A program made the position numbers and the translations under genes. DNA of 64,000 nt. Source: Pseudorasbora parva. Lineage: Eukaryota > Chordata > Actinopteri > Cypriniformes > Gobionidae. The notes below the pieces were generated by a model that saw only the letters and a program-made list of their open reading frames with translations, was not told the origin of the DNA and made no database searches. Numbering within the stretch: position 1 is the first letter of the stretch; each line of letters starts with the position of its first letter. Where the stretch lies: contig NC_090179.1 in the NCBI RefSeq assembly GCF_024679245.1, positions 8,185,327 through 8,249,326 on the forward strand, written 5' to 3'. Below are positions 1-22,784 of this stretch, in pieces.

Positions 1-946
1 TTAAATTTTTAAGAATTTTGTCCAACCAAGGGGCACTTTTATTTCTCACAGCTCTTTTTCTGAGAGGAGCATGCTTGTCAACTATTTTCATTAGTATGTC
101 CATAAACTTATTAAGGGCTGAGTCAGGGTCACGGTCTTCATACACTTCTGACCAGTCCACACCTTGAATTTCACCCACATACTGCTCTTGGTTGAAAAAT
201 CTGTAAGTTCTTTTATGAATTATTTTACAGCCTCCTTTAGGCAATTTAGTTTTCCTTGTGACTCTTATGATATTATGGTCACTACAACCAGTGGGCACAG
301 AGACTGCTTTGGAGCATTGTTCAAAAGCATTTGTAAATATATGATCTATACATGTTGCAGATGAAACCAATGTACTTGTTGCAACCCTAGTGGGTTGAGT
401 TATGATTTGTTTTAGGCCACATATTGCAGCTGTGGATTTAAGTTTATTATACATTGGACAGTTTAGTGACAGCCAGTCAATGTTAAAATCACCTAAAATA
501 AATATCTCTCTGTTTTGATCACAAACAGCATCAAACATTTCACATATGTTATCTAGATATTGAGTATTGGCACTGGGAGGTCTATATACACACCCAACTA
601 AGATAGGCTTTATGTGTGGTATATGAACTTGTACCCATAATGCTTCAATGTTCTGCCATATGAAGTCATTTCGAACATTAACTGGGATGTTATCCTTAAC
701 ATAGAATGCTACACCACCACCATGTCTATTTCTGTCCCTCCTAAACAATCTGTAACCATCTATCTTCACATCAGCATCCGTGAAGCTAAAATCTAAGTGT
801 GTTTCAGATAGAGCTAGGATTTCAATACTATTGGACTGCAAAATCTGATATATATCATTAGTTTTGTATCTCAAACTGCAGATATTCAAGTGCGCTATTG
901 TAATACCCTTAATTGGAAAAGCTGAATGACACAAGTCAATAGCCAT
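1..946 (-). CDS. LINE ORF2, N-terminal apurinic-type endonuclease domain (partial)
   Basis: An open minus-strand frame runs from an ATG at 946, preceded in frame by a TAG, to the window edge without a stop (about 315 codons). In order it shows the marks of the LINE endonuclease: an IAHLNI-type start, a SETHLD block with the catalytic Glu, an RRDR-x3-GGGVAFYV block, a VYRPPS block, GDFNIDWL with the catalytic Asp and Asn, and an IDHIFTN block followed by CSDHN with the catalytic Asp-His pair. This enzyme nicks target DNA for target-primed reverse transcription. The segment seen is undamaged, which suggests a fairly recent copy. Confidence 0.85.
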   Translation of the reverse strand, partial: MAIDLCHSAFPIKGITIAHLNICSLRYKTNDIYQILQSNSIEILALSETHLDFSFTDADVKIDGYRLFRRDRNRHGGGVAFYVKDNIPVNVRNDFIWQNIEALWVQVHIPHIKPILVGCVYRPPSANTQYLDNICEMFDAVCDQNREIFILGDFNIDWLSLNCPMYNKLKSTAAICGLKQIITQPTRVATSTLVSSATCIDHIFTNAFEQCSKAVSVPTGCSDHNIIRVTRKTKLPKGGCKIIHKRTYRFFNQEQYVGEIQGVDWSEVYEDRDPDSALNKFMDILMKIVDKHAPLRKRAVRNKSAPWLDKILKNL

Positions 947-1450
947 GATCTAAATTACAAATAAAAACAGACAAATATACAAGTAAGCAAAACAAAAAGA
1001 TTGAATGTTTACATACTTCTAACTAGGCTCCTCCACTCTTGGATTTTATGACCAGTTTATCATATTTCAGAGTGGCTATTTCTCCTCTTTCCCGGGCAGC
1101 TCGCAGCTTGGGCAGCAGTTCTTTTCTTTTCTTCATTACAGCCTCAGAAAAGTCCTCATTTATATAAATACGTGTGCCTTTTAATTTCTTTGCAGAGGAT
1201 AAAATGGTCTGCTTGTCCTTGAAGCCCCTTGAATCTACATGCATTTTGCCCAGGCAGGAAATACACACACTGTGCTGGTAAAGTGGGATAACGAGGACCT
1301 CTTGAAACAATGCGAAGCTGCTCTTTTAGAAAGAAAATGTGTTTTTTTAAAAAGAAAAAAAACAAAAAAAAAGCTCTTTAAAGGATCTGCCGATGACAGT
1401 ATCAAGTCAGATGTGTTGAACAGGAAGCCGTTGAACTTCAACTGCTTAAC
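1..1450 (-). mobile_element. 5' part of a LINE (non-LTR retrotransposon), cut by window edge
   Basis: Minus-strand reading gives the end of an ORF1 (about 1460-1023) followed by the endonuclease start of ORF2 (946 to the edge), the normal order of a two-ORF LINE. The element lies in an intron of, and in the same orientation as, the GH31 glucosidase gene. The reverse transcriptase should lie outside the window to the left. The clade is not settled: the endonuclease motifs resemble L2/Rex1/CR1-type fish LINEs, while the ORF1 C-terminus resembles the L1 type. The right boundary is approximate. Confidence 0.8.
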
Positions 1451-1460
1451 AGTCTGCTGA
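1023..1460 (-). pseudogene. LINE ORF1 C-terminal fragment
   Basis: The minus-strand frame ending at 1023 contains KGTRIYINEDFSEAV followed by a KRKELLPKLRAARERG stretch. This matches the C-terminal nucleic-acid-binding domain of L1-type ORF1 proteins, where an EDFS motif is followed by KR-x-EL-x-PKL-x2-AR-x2-G. The reading frame upstream of about 1310 is broken near an A/T-rich tract at 1350-1375, so the N-terminal part is missing or shifted. It sits 77 bp upstream of the ORF2 start. Confidence 0.65.
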
Positions 1461-1919
1461 ACTGCTGCTGCAGATTCTCTAGGTAGGTTCTGTAGATGGT
1501 GAGATTGCTTTCAAGCAAAGACATCAGTGAAGAGGTGAGTCTTTACTGAAGGAGAATAAATCTGATTTTGATGGCAAAATGTGCCGCTTTTACAGCTCCG
1601 CCCATTTTGGCGGCCTCCCCGATTGGTTTGCACAGTTATGCCACCTCACCATAGGTTTGTGCTGTTCCCGCAACCCAGGCCATCAATGTGCTAATAGCTC
1701 TGCACTATGCTGGCTGTGCAGCTACACTGTGTTTTAAAATAAAGGCTTCAGTATTTACAAGAATAGTATTTTCCCATTAGCATCTAGAAGACCAAATACG
1801 AGAGAACCGTTTTCAAAAGGGAAGCCCGGATCTTTGATTAAAGAGAGATGGAATGAGAAAGAAAGCGATATATAGGGAAATATAATAAAACAGAAAGAGA
1901 GAGAGAGGGGAGCAGATAC

Positions 1920-13485
<11,566 letters not shown>

Positions 13486-13643
13486 TGTTTCTCAAAAACT
13501 GGAACTCTGCAAAGAAATTAAAACAGAATTATACATTAATAATTATTACAAAGTTTACATGGTTCAAGTATTTTTGTGACACAAACCAGTTCAAGAGCTC
13601 AATGTCAGTATCTGGACATTGCGTTGTGGAGCCCTGGTTCACC

Positions 13644-13656
13644 TTTTTATATATTG
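13644..13656 (-). promoter_or_regulatory. TATA-type core promoter of the GH31 glucosidase gene
   Basis: The minus strand reads ATATATAAAAAGG about 160 bp upstream of the signal-peptide ATG at 13485. A start site 25-30 bp downstream (about 13615) would give a 5' UTR of roughly 130 nt if there is no untranslated intron. This rests on motif and spacing only. Confidence 0.45.
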
Positions 13657-14710
13657 GAGGGCCGTATGTTTTATCAGCACTATCCAGCACCTGCTCATGT
13701 TCTCACTTCATGTACAAACAATGTTTATTTTAATAGTTTGTTATAGTCTGTTAAAAACATTTTTTTTAATGTAGGTTTGTTCTTGGTATGTATATGGACC
13801 AGATGAATAGATATTATTCATATATTCAGTTGTGTAATTTTGTAGTTGCATCCATGTACCATGCTTTATGTACATGGTTTCTAAATGTCTAACTTTTCAT
13901 AAAATGCTCTTTGGATCACCTCAAATCATGCTGGAAAACATGATTTTTTTTTTAGATCATCCTGTTTTACACAAACTGCTGTCATTTCAAGAAAAGTAGG
14001 AAAACCCATATGATTTTTGAGATTTGTCTTTCTTTAAAAAAAAAAAAAAAATCAGTTGTATTACGTGGATAATATAATTTGAAATTAAATGTAATAAATT
14101 AGGAATGAAAAAAATAGCACAACTGTTCATTTTAAAGGTGGAACAATATAATTTCTGCGACCTGTGAACCTGTTTTATAAGTATTTTCATGTGACAGCAT
14201 TGTGTAAGAAGCATGTGAGAAAGGCGTGAGTGGTTGCTGGAATCAACATTACCTTGAATATATCAGAGTCACCTTGAATGAATGGAGAATTATTCCTCGC
14301 CAAATGTGTAAACTCACACGTGGACAAACTGCATTTTCTTTTTTTAATAATAATTTATATGCAATGCAAAGATTTTGGTGTACCTTTCAGTTACAGGACA
14401 TACAAATTTATACAAATCCTTTATACAATATTACAATTATTAATTGATTTTATGTAAATGGTTTTTACTATTATATAAATATATTTTAGCCCCTAACTTA
14501 CCGCTATACCTAAACATGACCACTTTTCAGCCACTTTTATTTATTTATTTAACAAGGACAATTCAGTAAAACAAAACAGTCAAATAAAATATACAGTTTA
14601 TAGCTAAGGCTAATTTTCAACTCTTGTCCCTGGTTGGGGTTTTCTAAATACATTACAAAAATCCAATGCATGCAAGTATAAAATATTCAAATTTCTTCAA
14701 ACATACACTC

Positions 14711-14919
<209 letters not shown>

Positions 14920-15811
14920 GAAAAAAAAACGATTCGTTGGCTTAACATAAATTACTTATAAAGATAAATAGATTAAACTCAAAAATATATATATTTATAC
15001 AATTTCAAGCTCTACTTAACATATTCTAGCATATGCAACACAAAATTGTAAATCAAAAGGGGAACATAAGTGTATGCGTAAAGTAAACAAAAAAAACGTA
15101 AGTGCCATCAACTAGCATTACAACTTGGTTCAATTTAAGTAATGCCAACATAACATTTTACCTATTTATGAGCTGCACGATATTTAAATATTCTATCCAG
15201 CCAACGAGAAGAAGCACTGTAAAAATAATTGTTGAATCTACTAAAGAAAAACTTGTCAAATTAACTGATTTTGAAAAAAATGTTGATTTAACTTGAATAA
15301 ACTGAGTATTGTGAACTTTTAGGCGGATACAATAGCTAAACTAAGCAAGTTTAGTACATTGTACTTAAGAATGTTGAGTGTGCTGTACTAAATGCATGTT
15401 CACACTGTTAAATCCAACAGCTGTCCTTACTAAGACTTTTTAGTAAACTTTACTTAATGTCCAATAATTAGAATTTACTTTACAGTTTTTTACGATTGTT
15501 TACACACTAAAATTAAAATTTCCACACAATTAGCAAAATTTTACTCCAATGAGCAAAACACCTCCACAGATTTGCACAACATTACACACAATGTCTGCTT
15601 CACCATTTTTGCAAAACATTACACACAGTGATTTGTAAAACTCTACACACATTTTCACATCTTAGACACAGATAAGGATTGTGAGGTTACTTCCTTGTAA
15701 TTACAAAGCACCGGATTGCCAATTACCACACTAATGAACGAATTGGATAAACACATCTACCAGGTGTGGAAGCACACATTTGCTAATTTGAAAACGCAGC
15801 ACTCAGGTGTG

Positions 15812-15818
15812 CTATAAA
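15812..15818 (+). promoter_or_regulatory. TATA box of the transposase gene
   Basis: CTATAAAAG lies about 40 bp upstream of the transposase ATG at 15853, at the expected place for a core promoter inside the transposon's left end. Confidence 0.55.
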
Positions 15819-15852
15819 AGGCAGCAGGTGAGTTCACCTGTCTTCAACAAAA

Positions 15853-16330
15853 ATGGAAGGAGTTAGAAGAAGAAGAAGAGTGAGAATGAGAGGGGGAGCT
15901 CAAAGAGGAGATGAAGGTGGTAGAGGAAGAGGAGAAGGAGGTAGAGGAAGAGGCATAGGTAGAGGAGAAGAAGGTAGAGGAAGAGGAGAAGGAGGTAGAG
16001 GAAGAGGCATAGGTAGAGGAGAAGGAGGAAGAGGCATAGGTAGAGGAGAAGGAGGTAGAGGAAGAGGAGAAGGAGGTAGAGGAAGAGGAGAAGGAGGTAG
16101 AGGAAGTGGAGAAGGAGGTAGAGGAAGAGGAGAAGAAGGTAGAGGAAGAGGAGAAGGAGGTAGAGGAAGAGGCATAGGTAGAGGAGAAGGAGGAAGAGGC
16201 ATAGGTAGAGGAGAAGGAGGTAGAGGAAGACACCTAGGTAGAGGAGAAGGAGGTAGAGGAAGACACCTAGGTAGAGGAGAAGGAGGTAGAGGAAAACACC
16301 TAGGTAGAGGAAGAGGTAGAGAAGGACTTG
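15853..16330 (+). repeat. Polypurine tract encoding the Arg/Gly-rich tail
   Basis: About 480 bp of almost pure purine on the plus strand, built from short units such as GGTAGAGGAAGAGGAGAAGGA with occasional GGCATAGGTAGA. It encodes the transposase N-terminal repeat and gives spurious long frames on the minus strand. Confidence 0.9.
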
Positions 16331-17305
16331 AAGAGGTGATAGAACCTGAACAAAGAAGACGAGGACCAAATTTGACTCAAGAAATCCGTGCAACACTTAT
16401 TGACCATGTTATCAACCATGGACTGACACTGATGGAAGCTGGACAAAGAGTTCAACCAAATCTCAGCAGAAATACTGTTGCGTCAGTAATTCGGACATTT
16501 CATCGAGAAAACAGGTAAGCTAACCACACAGTATACATTGAAACTGAAGCTTGTATAATCAATATTGTTTACTGTGACATTTGACAGTAGGCTGCATATA
16601 TATATATTTATTTATTTTTATCTTTTTTTTTTTTTTTTTACATAGGATTGAGGGTCGAGGACACCAAGGTGGAAGGGGCCCCATGTTTAGTCGTGCACAA
16701 GAGGCCGCCATTGTGAACATGGTTTTGGCTACGAGAAATCGTGAACATCTATTGTGAACATCAGGCTACGAGAAATCCAAGCGAATATCATCAATGATGA
16801 CAATATTTTCAATAACATCCAACGAGTCTCTCTGTCAACATTAGGTCGAATCCTAAAGAAAAATCAAATATACATGAAGCAACTGTATCGGGTACCATTT
16901 GACAGAAATTCAGAGAGAGTGAAACATCTGCGCAATGAGTATGTGGAGGTATGCATTGTTCATCTGACTATGGTGTGGTATCATGCACTGCTCATAATGT
17001 TCTGTCACAAAAAAATACTGTGCTATAGATATTGAATAGCATCCTATTTTCTTTAATGTGTTTCAGAGAGTCTTGCAAATGGATGCTGCTGAAATTCAAC
17101 ATGAATTTATATATGTGGATGAGGCTGGATTTAACCTTGCAAAAACAAGAAGAAGAGGGAGAAATGTAATTGGGCACAGGGAAATCACCAATGTGCCAGG
17201 GCAGCGAGGGGGTAACATCACCCTTTGCGCTGCTATCACACAAAATGGGGTCCTCCACCACCATGCAAATCTGGGACCCTATAATGCAAATCTGATACTT
17301 GCACT

Positions 17306-17786
17306 TGTAACGGGCGCGCTGTGTCTTTAACAGGTTGTTAGGTTGAATGCACGCCCATTAACCCTTGTATATTCTTGCGTTGTGTTCTTGTTGGGTTGAA
17401 TGAAGGAAAGACGCAGACCACGATCAATTGCTGGTTTCTCTTTTAATGAAGGTGAAACAGCAAATTTGGTTCCTCTCAGCGAACCTGGTGCAGACTGTAC
17501 AAATCAACAAAAAAATACATAAGTCACATGCAGCCTCCTCCACACAGGTTTCAAGCTCCTTCTCTCAGCTAGTCTGGCGCAAACTGAAAGAAGCGCGTGA
17601 ATGACGCCACAAAGCCTGCGACACTCTTAAAGTAACAGTACAGGTATTAACATTATGGTCTGAATACAACATCCAGCCATAAATATTGACAATAGAACAT
17701 ACAGAAAACATATAGAAAACAATGTTAATCAGGATTTGGTGACATTTCAACCGTTAAAGTAAAGATATAATTTCAACCTGGTTACA
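17306..17786 (-). repeat. 3' LTR of gypsy element 1
   Basis: 481 bp, TG..CA ends in each orientation, same length and apparently same sequence as the LTR at 24438-24918 (offset 7132 throughout). Confidence 0.93.
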
Positions 17787-17799
17787 TTCACCCCTCCTG
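17787..17799 (-). other. Polypurine tract of gypsy element 1
   Basis: The minus strand reads CAGGAGGGGTGAA directly before the 3' LTR, the expected plus-strand primer site for reverse transcription. Confidence 0.65.
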
Positions 17800-18124
17800 A
17801 AATTCACCAACATCCTGATAAATTGGAATCTCGGGACTGTAAAGAACACAATACGTCTGGTACTGACACAATCTGGCCCAAATGAAAATAAATAGACCTA
17901 GTCCACTGTCAACTTAGAAGTCACCTTACATACAAGGTTCAGGGGAAAAAAAGGTTGATCAGATCTCTGAATCCCCTTAGCTCAATGCGACGCCTGATAC
18001 GCCACACAACACTTGGACCCCCAAAAGAAAATTGTCCCGCAGACATTGCAAGTATCAATGCTCATAACACAGTCCAAATTTTTTATATATATAACAAGAG
18101 TCATCTATGCAAAACAAAAAGAGA

Positions 18125-21100
18125 TTATCTATGGCTCCCAAACAAAATGTTTGAACCCCTCAGAAATGGTTTCTGAACCATGGATTCTATTAGTCTGTTC
18201 ACTGATTTCACTACTCTCCCTGCACGTGTTCTAACAAGACCATCAGTCACGGTCTGTGTGTGTGGGTCAGTGTGAACCAATGGATCAGCATGTGGTGAGT
18301 GTGAAATATCTGATTGTGGTGCAGGTGAAATGGATTGGTTATCAATAATGGCAGCAACAGGACTTTGCACTGAACTATACTGGTCTAGCTCTTCTGAATC
18401 AGCTGACTCAGATTCAAGTGGGACTTCAGGGGACAAAACTGCAAGACTCTCACCATCTCTGGAATTTGACAGGTTCTGTGCACTGTCATCTTGAGTTAAT
18501 AACACAGACGCTGAGCCTCTATCATCATTATCACAGTCTTCCTGAGCAGACTCCTCACTGGTCAAAGACTGATCATTTGCATGGGTATCCTGGCTCTCAT
18601 CCATCCCAGAGAGTGGCAAAAAGTTGACCTCCAACAAAAGATTCCTATGCACAACTCTTGTGCGTCCCTCCATATCCTGTATTTTATAAACATGAATATC
18701 GGGATTTGCACCAACAACTGTGTACACTCCATCCTCCCATTTGTCAGCCAACTTCCTCTTCCCTCGTTCTCCTTTATTTGCTACTAAAACGCGATCTCCC
18801 ACAGAAAGGTAGGTACCCTTGACACGTTTGTTGTACTGCCGGGCCTGGTGCTGTTGCTCAGTGGACGAATGTTTCTGGGCGATTTCCATAGCACTTTTGA
18901 GGCAAGAAAGCAGGGACTTGGCATATGAGTCATAGTCAACAATCCCTGGGTCATTCAAAACCTGCTTAAACATTATATCCACCGGTAATCTAGGCACACG
19001 GCCAAACATCAAGAAGAAGGGGGGGGTAACCTGTAGTCTCATGAACGGTGGCGTTATAGGCAAACGTGATGGTCTGAATTTGTTGTGGCCACAGTTGTTT
19101 TTCCTTAAGGGGAAGGGTACGGAGCATGTTTCCCAAAGTGCGATTAAATCGCTCTGTTCCCCCATTGCCCATGGGGTGGTAGGCTGTTGTATGGGATTTT
19201 GCCACACCGGCCAGACGAAGAAGTTCTGCAATCAAGTTGCTCTCGAAATTGGTGCCCTGATCAGAATGTATTCTCTCAGGGAAACCGTAAACACAGAACA
19301 CATTGTCCCAGAGCTTCTTGGCGACTTGCTTTGCCGTCTGATTGGCACATGGGAATGCATGGGCAAGTTTGGTGAAATGGTCGGTGACTACTAGGACATC
19401 CACAGAACGCTGCTTACTGTCCTCAGCTGACCAAAAATCCATGCAAACTAACTCCATCGGGGCAGAGCTCTTGATGCTTTCTAGGGGCGCACGAGCAGCA
19501 GGCTCCGGCGACTTCCCAAACACACACCTCTGACAGCATCTGACATGTGCCCTCACATCCCTCTCCATATCAGGCCAGTAAAATCGCTGCCTTGCCAGTG
19601 AGAGAGTACGGTCTTGACCTTGATGACCTGCCAGATCGTGTATGCCCAACATTGCTTTTTCCTTTAGACTCAGAGGCAACACATATTGAGATCTTCTCTG
19701 TTTGGACACAGGATCTCTCGTCACTCGATACAACATCCCATCATGGACTTCCAACTTGTCCCATTGCTTGAACAATCTGAGGACCTTCGAATCAGCACCA
19801 TGCCTTTCCCGCCTAGATGGTCGCTTCCTGGATGCAACAAAAGGTAACACCTTAGAAATGCTGGGGTCTTGCTCTTGACTCAGCAGCAGCTCCTGAGCGG
19901 AGAACATGGACGTAACATCCTGACTACTCGACAGCTGTTGGATGTGTTGGGTCAGATAGAGTGCCCTGGATTCCACTGCATCAATCCAGTCACAATGGGC
20001 CTGACAAAGAGCTCTAATCTCGGCAGAATCACACGTCACATTGAACATTTGATGGTCCCCAGATCTGTAGCTTTGAGACTGACAGCTTACCCTGAAAACA
20101 TCCTGCACAGAATCTTCCTCTATCCCATTAGCTTCTTGAATCAGGGTGGGATATGGTTCTTTTAGCAGCCTCTGAGAAATGGGCTTCGCAAAAAGGTCGC
20201 GACTCAAGGCATCAGCCACCACATTTCTTTTCCCAGGCAGGTGTTTAAGATCAAATGAGAAGGACGCAAGCTTAGAGACCCAACGGATTTCACATGCGTC
20301 AAGCTTTGGCTTTGTTAGAAGGTAGGTTAGTGGATTATTATCCGTCCAAACTGTGAAGCTACGGCCTTTTAGCCAGTGGCTAAACTTTTCACAGACACTC
20401 CACTTTAAAGCCATGAACTCCAGTCGATGAGCTGGATACTTCCGTTGTGACGCACTAAGTGTCTTGCTGGCAAAAGCAACCGGCCTGGTCTTGGATTCTC
20501 CTCGAGGCACTTGAGAGAGCACTGCTCCAAGTCCGTTCAACGAAGCATCGACTGACAGAATAAATGGCTCGTCAAAGTCTGGATGAGCCAACACAACACA
20601 TTCCAACAGCATGGTCTTCAACCGGTCAAAAGCGATTTCACATTCCACTGACCAGTCTGCAGGAGTAAGCTTGCGATAGGCACCTAGGGGCTTCTTATCT
20701 CTAGCTGACCGTCCCCGTCTCTTCTGTCCAGCCGTAAGTGCGAACAAGGGCTTCGCAATGGAGGAACAGTTTGGGATGAAATGCTGGTAGTAAAATACCA
20801 TGCCAAGGAAAGATTTGATTCTCCGGACAGAAGGCGTGCACTCATCGTCCTCCATGAGATCTCGTACTGTCATCTTGGTGATGATCTCCACCTTTGCAGG
20901 ATCGACGGCCACACCCTCGCCATTAATGACATGTCCAAGGAATCCGACTTGTTCTCGAAGCAGATAGCATTTTTTCGGAGCCAGTTTCAAGTTATTCTCC
21001 CGCAACCTCTGAAACACTGTACGGAGTCTGTACAGGGCCTCATCCTCTGACGATGCAAAGACGAGAAGATCGTCAAGATAACACAGTAGTTTTGTGAAGT

Positions 21101-22784
21101 TCATGTCCCCAAAAATCCCAATCATCATCCTCATGAAGGACGCTGGGCTGTTACACAGTCCTTGTGGCATGCGATTATATTCATGCAGTCCAAGGGGGGT
21201 TGTGAAAGCTGTGTACTTCTTGTCGTCTTCGTGCATTGGGATGTTGAAGAAGCCAGAAGTGAGGTCCATCGTACTAAAGAGGCAATTGCCACCAAGGGCA
21301 GCCAGGCAGTCAGACTGGTGCGGCAAGGGATGCGCGTCCTTTAAGGTCCGTGCATTCAGCCACCTGAAGTCAGTGCAAATCCGCAACCCACCGTCTTTCT
21401 TCCACACCATCACCAATGGTGAAGCATACTCGCTTGAGGACTTCCTGATAATCCCCTTTTCCTCCATATCAGTGAGAACCTGCCTCAACTTCTGATAGTG
21501 GGCAGGAGGGACTCTTCTGTACGGCAAGCGAAAAGGGCGATCGTCGGTGAGATGAATGCGATGTGTGTATCCTTTGACCTCACCACAGTCCAATGAGTGC
21601 TTGGAGAAGATGTCTTGGTATTCAATTAATAGCTGTGTGAGCCTAGACTTACAGTCTTTACTAACCTGACATGCGTCTATGTCAACGTCACTTAAGCCCA
21701 ACTCTGACAGGCTTTTAGCCAGCTGACCGGCTGAATAGGCACTGGGCAAAGTGTCAAGTTTCTGTTGCGGTATTGCTTGTACTTGTTTCTCCGTATGAAA
21801 CTGATGTATCTCAATGTCATGTTGTTTGTGTCCATCTGGTTGTTTTTTTTCTGAAGCCACATGTAGACCCTGAGAAGCAGCTAGATCCTCGATTGCCAAA
21901 CATGGAAACACATCAGCCAATTTGCAATTTCTCTTCAGTGTGACAGCTCTGTCAGATGGATTGACAACTGTCATTGGCACCCATCTATCACCCCAGAGAG
22001 GTGTGACAAGACGGCCCACTAGAACACCTCTTGGCATGGCTTTGGAATTGGTTGGTTCTACAACGACAGTGCTTCCAGGTGACATTGGCACACTAGCAGG
22101 GAGTCTACCCCAAACCAAGTGTTCATGCCTGGGTAGTAGTATCACTGATTGGGTGAGCTTGACCGTGCCTATTTTGTCAGGAACCTCACTCCCTCTCCAG
22201 CGCTGGACATTGGTAAACATCGACAAAAACTGTTCAACATTGGGATCAGACTGATACTCCGGTCTGGAAGCCATGTTCCAATAATCATTATCACCCTTCA
22301 GAACATGAATCACATGTTTGATGACATTCGAGCCCAGTATAAGATCGTCATGCTGACCAGGCACAACCAAGGTAGGTACAACACAGTGAGCACCGTAAAG
22401 CTGCATCTCCAAGTCATAAAAACCCTCAGGTCGAGTCTGCAGACCACCACAGCCAATCAGAACAATATTTTCTTCAGGGTGCTGTTTCTCGGGCAAAACA
22501 CCAGCAGAGCTGAGCTTCTCTACCGCATGTTCGCTGATGCTACATGCCATAGAGCCAGAGTCCAACATGCCTTTAAGCTGCACACTGTGATTGACAAGGA
22601 CGGTAGCATAAAACAACTCACTGAATGCGTCGATCTTCTGTGTGGCTTGAATGTCTATTCGGGTCCCCTCAGTTGCTTTGGCACAACAGTCCTCATATAA
22701 GCGAGCTGGGTCATGTGTATCAGAGAGGGATTCATTTAAAATACCCACACCGCCCCTCCCAGGGTGTGGGTTTTCTAGTTTAAC
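18125..22784 (-). pseudogene. Pol polyprotein of gypsy element 1 (one frameshift in integrase)
   Basis: Frame 1 (from the -1 shift site at 22784, main open part 22748-18990) holds a protease motif MLDSGSM (about residue 63 of the 22748 frame), reverse transcriptase with YLDDLLVFAS (about 554), RNase H (DASLNGLGAV, TDNNPLTYLL, VVADALSR), an integrase zinc motif (GHQGQDRT to RCCQRC) and integrase DDE residues (CMDFWS, IHSDQGTNFES near 1159, NGGTERFN). It ends early at 18990. The second frame (19231-18125) continues with FLMFGRVPRLPVD, a GDRVLVANKGE-type integrase C-terminal domain and an acidic tail. The switch lies in a run of eight G (19019-19026), where a single-base change would explain it. 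Entry into Pol is probably by -1 frameshifting at the gag stop. Confidence 0.92.
22743..22784 (-). promoter_or_regulatory. Predicted -1 ribosomal frameshift signal at the gag-pol junction
   Basis: On the minus strand a heptamer G TTA AAC (22784-22778) is followed at once by the gag stop TAG (22777-22775). After a 6-nt spacer there is a stem ACCCACACC/GGTGTGGGT (22771-22763 and 22751-22743) with perfect 9-bp pairing around an 11-nt loop. Slipping back one base gives CTA GAA AAC.., which is the pol frame. Heptamer, spacer and stem are all in the arrangement known from retroviral and arteriviral shift sites; use here is inferred. Confidence 0.75.

Noticed and set aside
15844..16396. Long Ser-, Leu- or Pro-rich frames on the minus strand
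   Set aside because: Shadows of the purine tract coding for the Arg/Gly repeat of the transposase.
17565..17750. 61-codon frame, repeated at 24697-24882
   Set aside because: Inside both LTRs of gypsy 1; no coding evidence.
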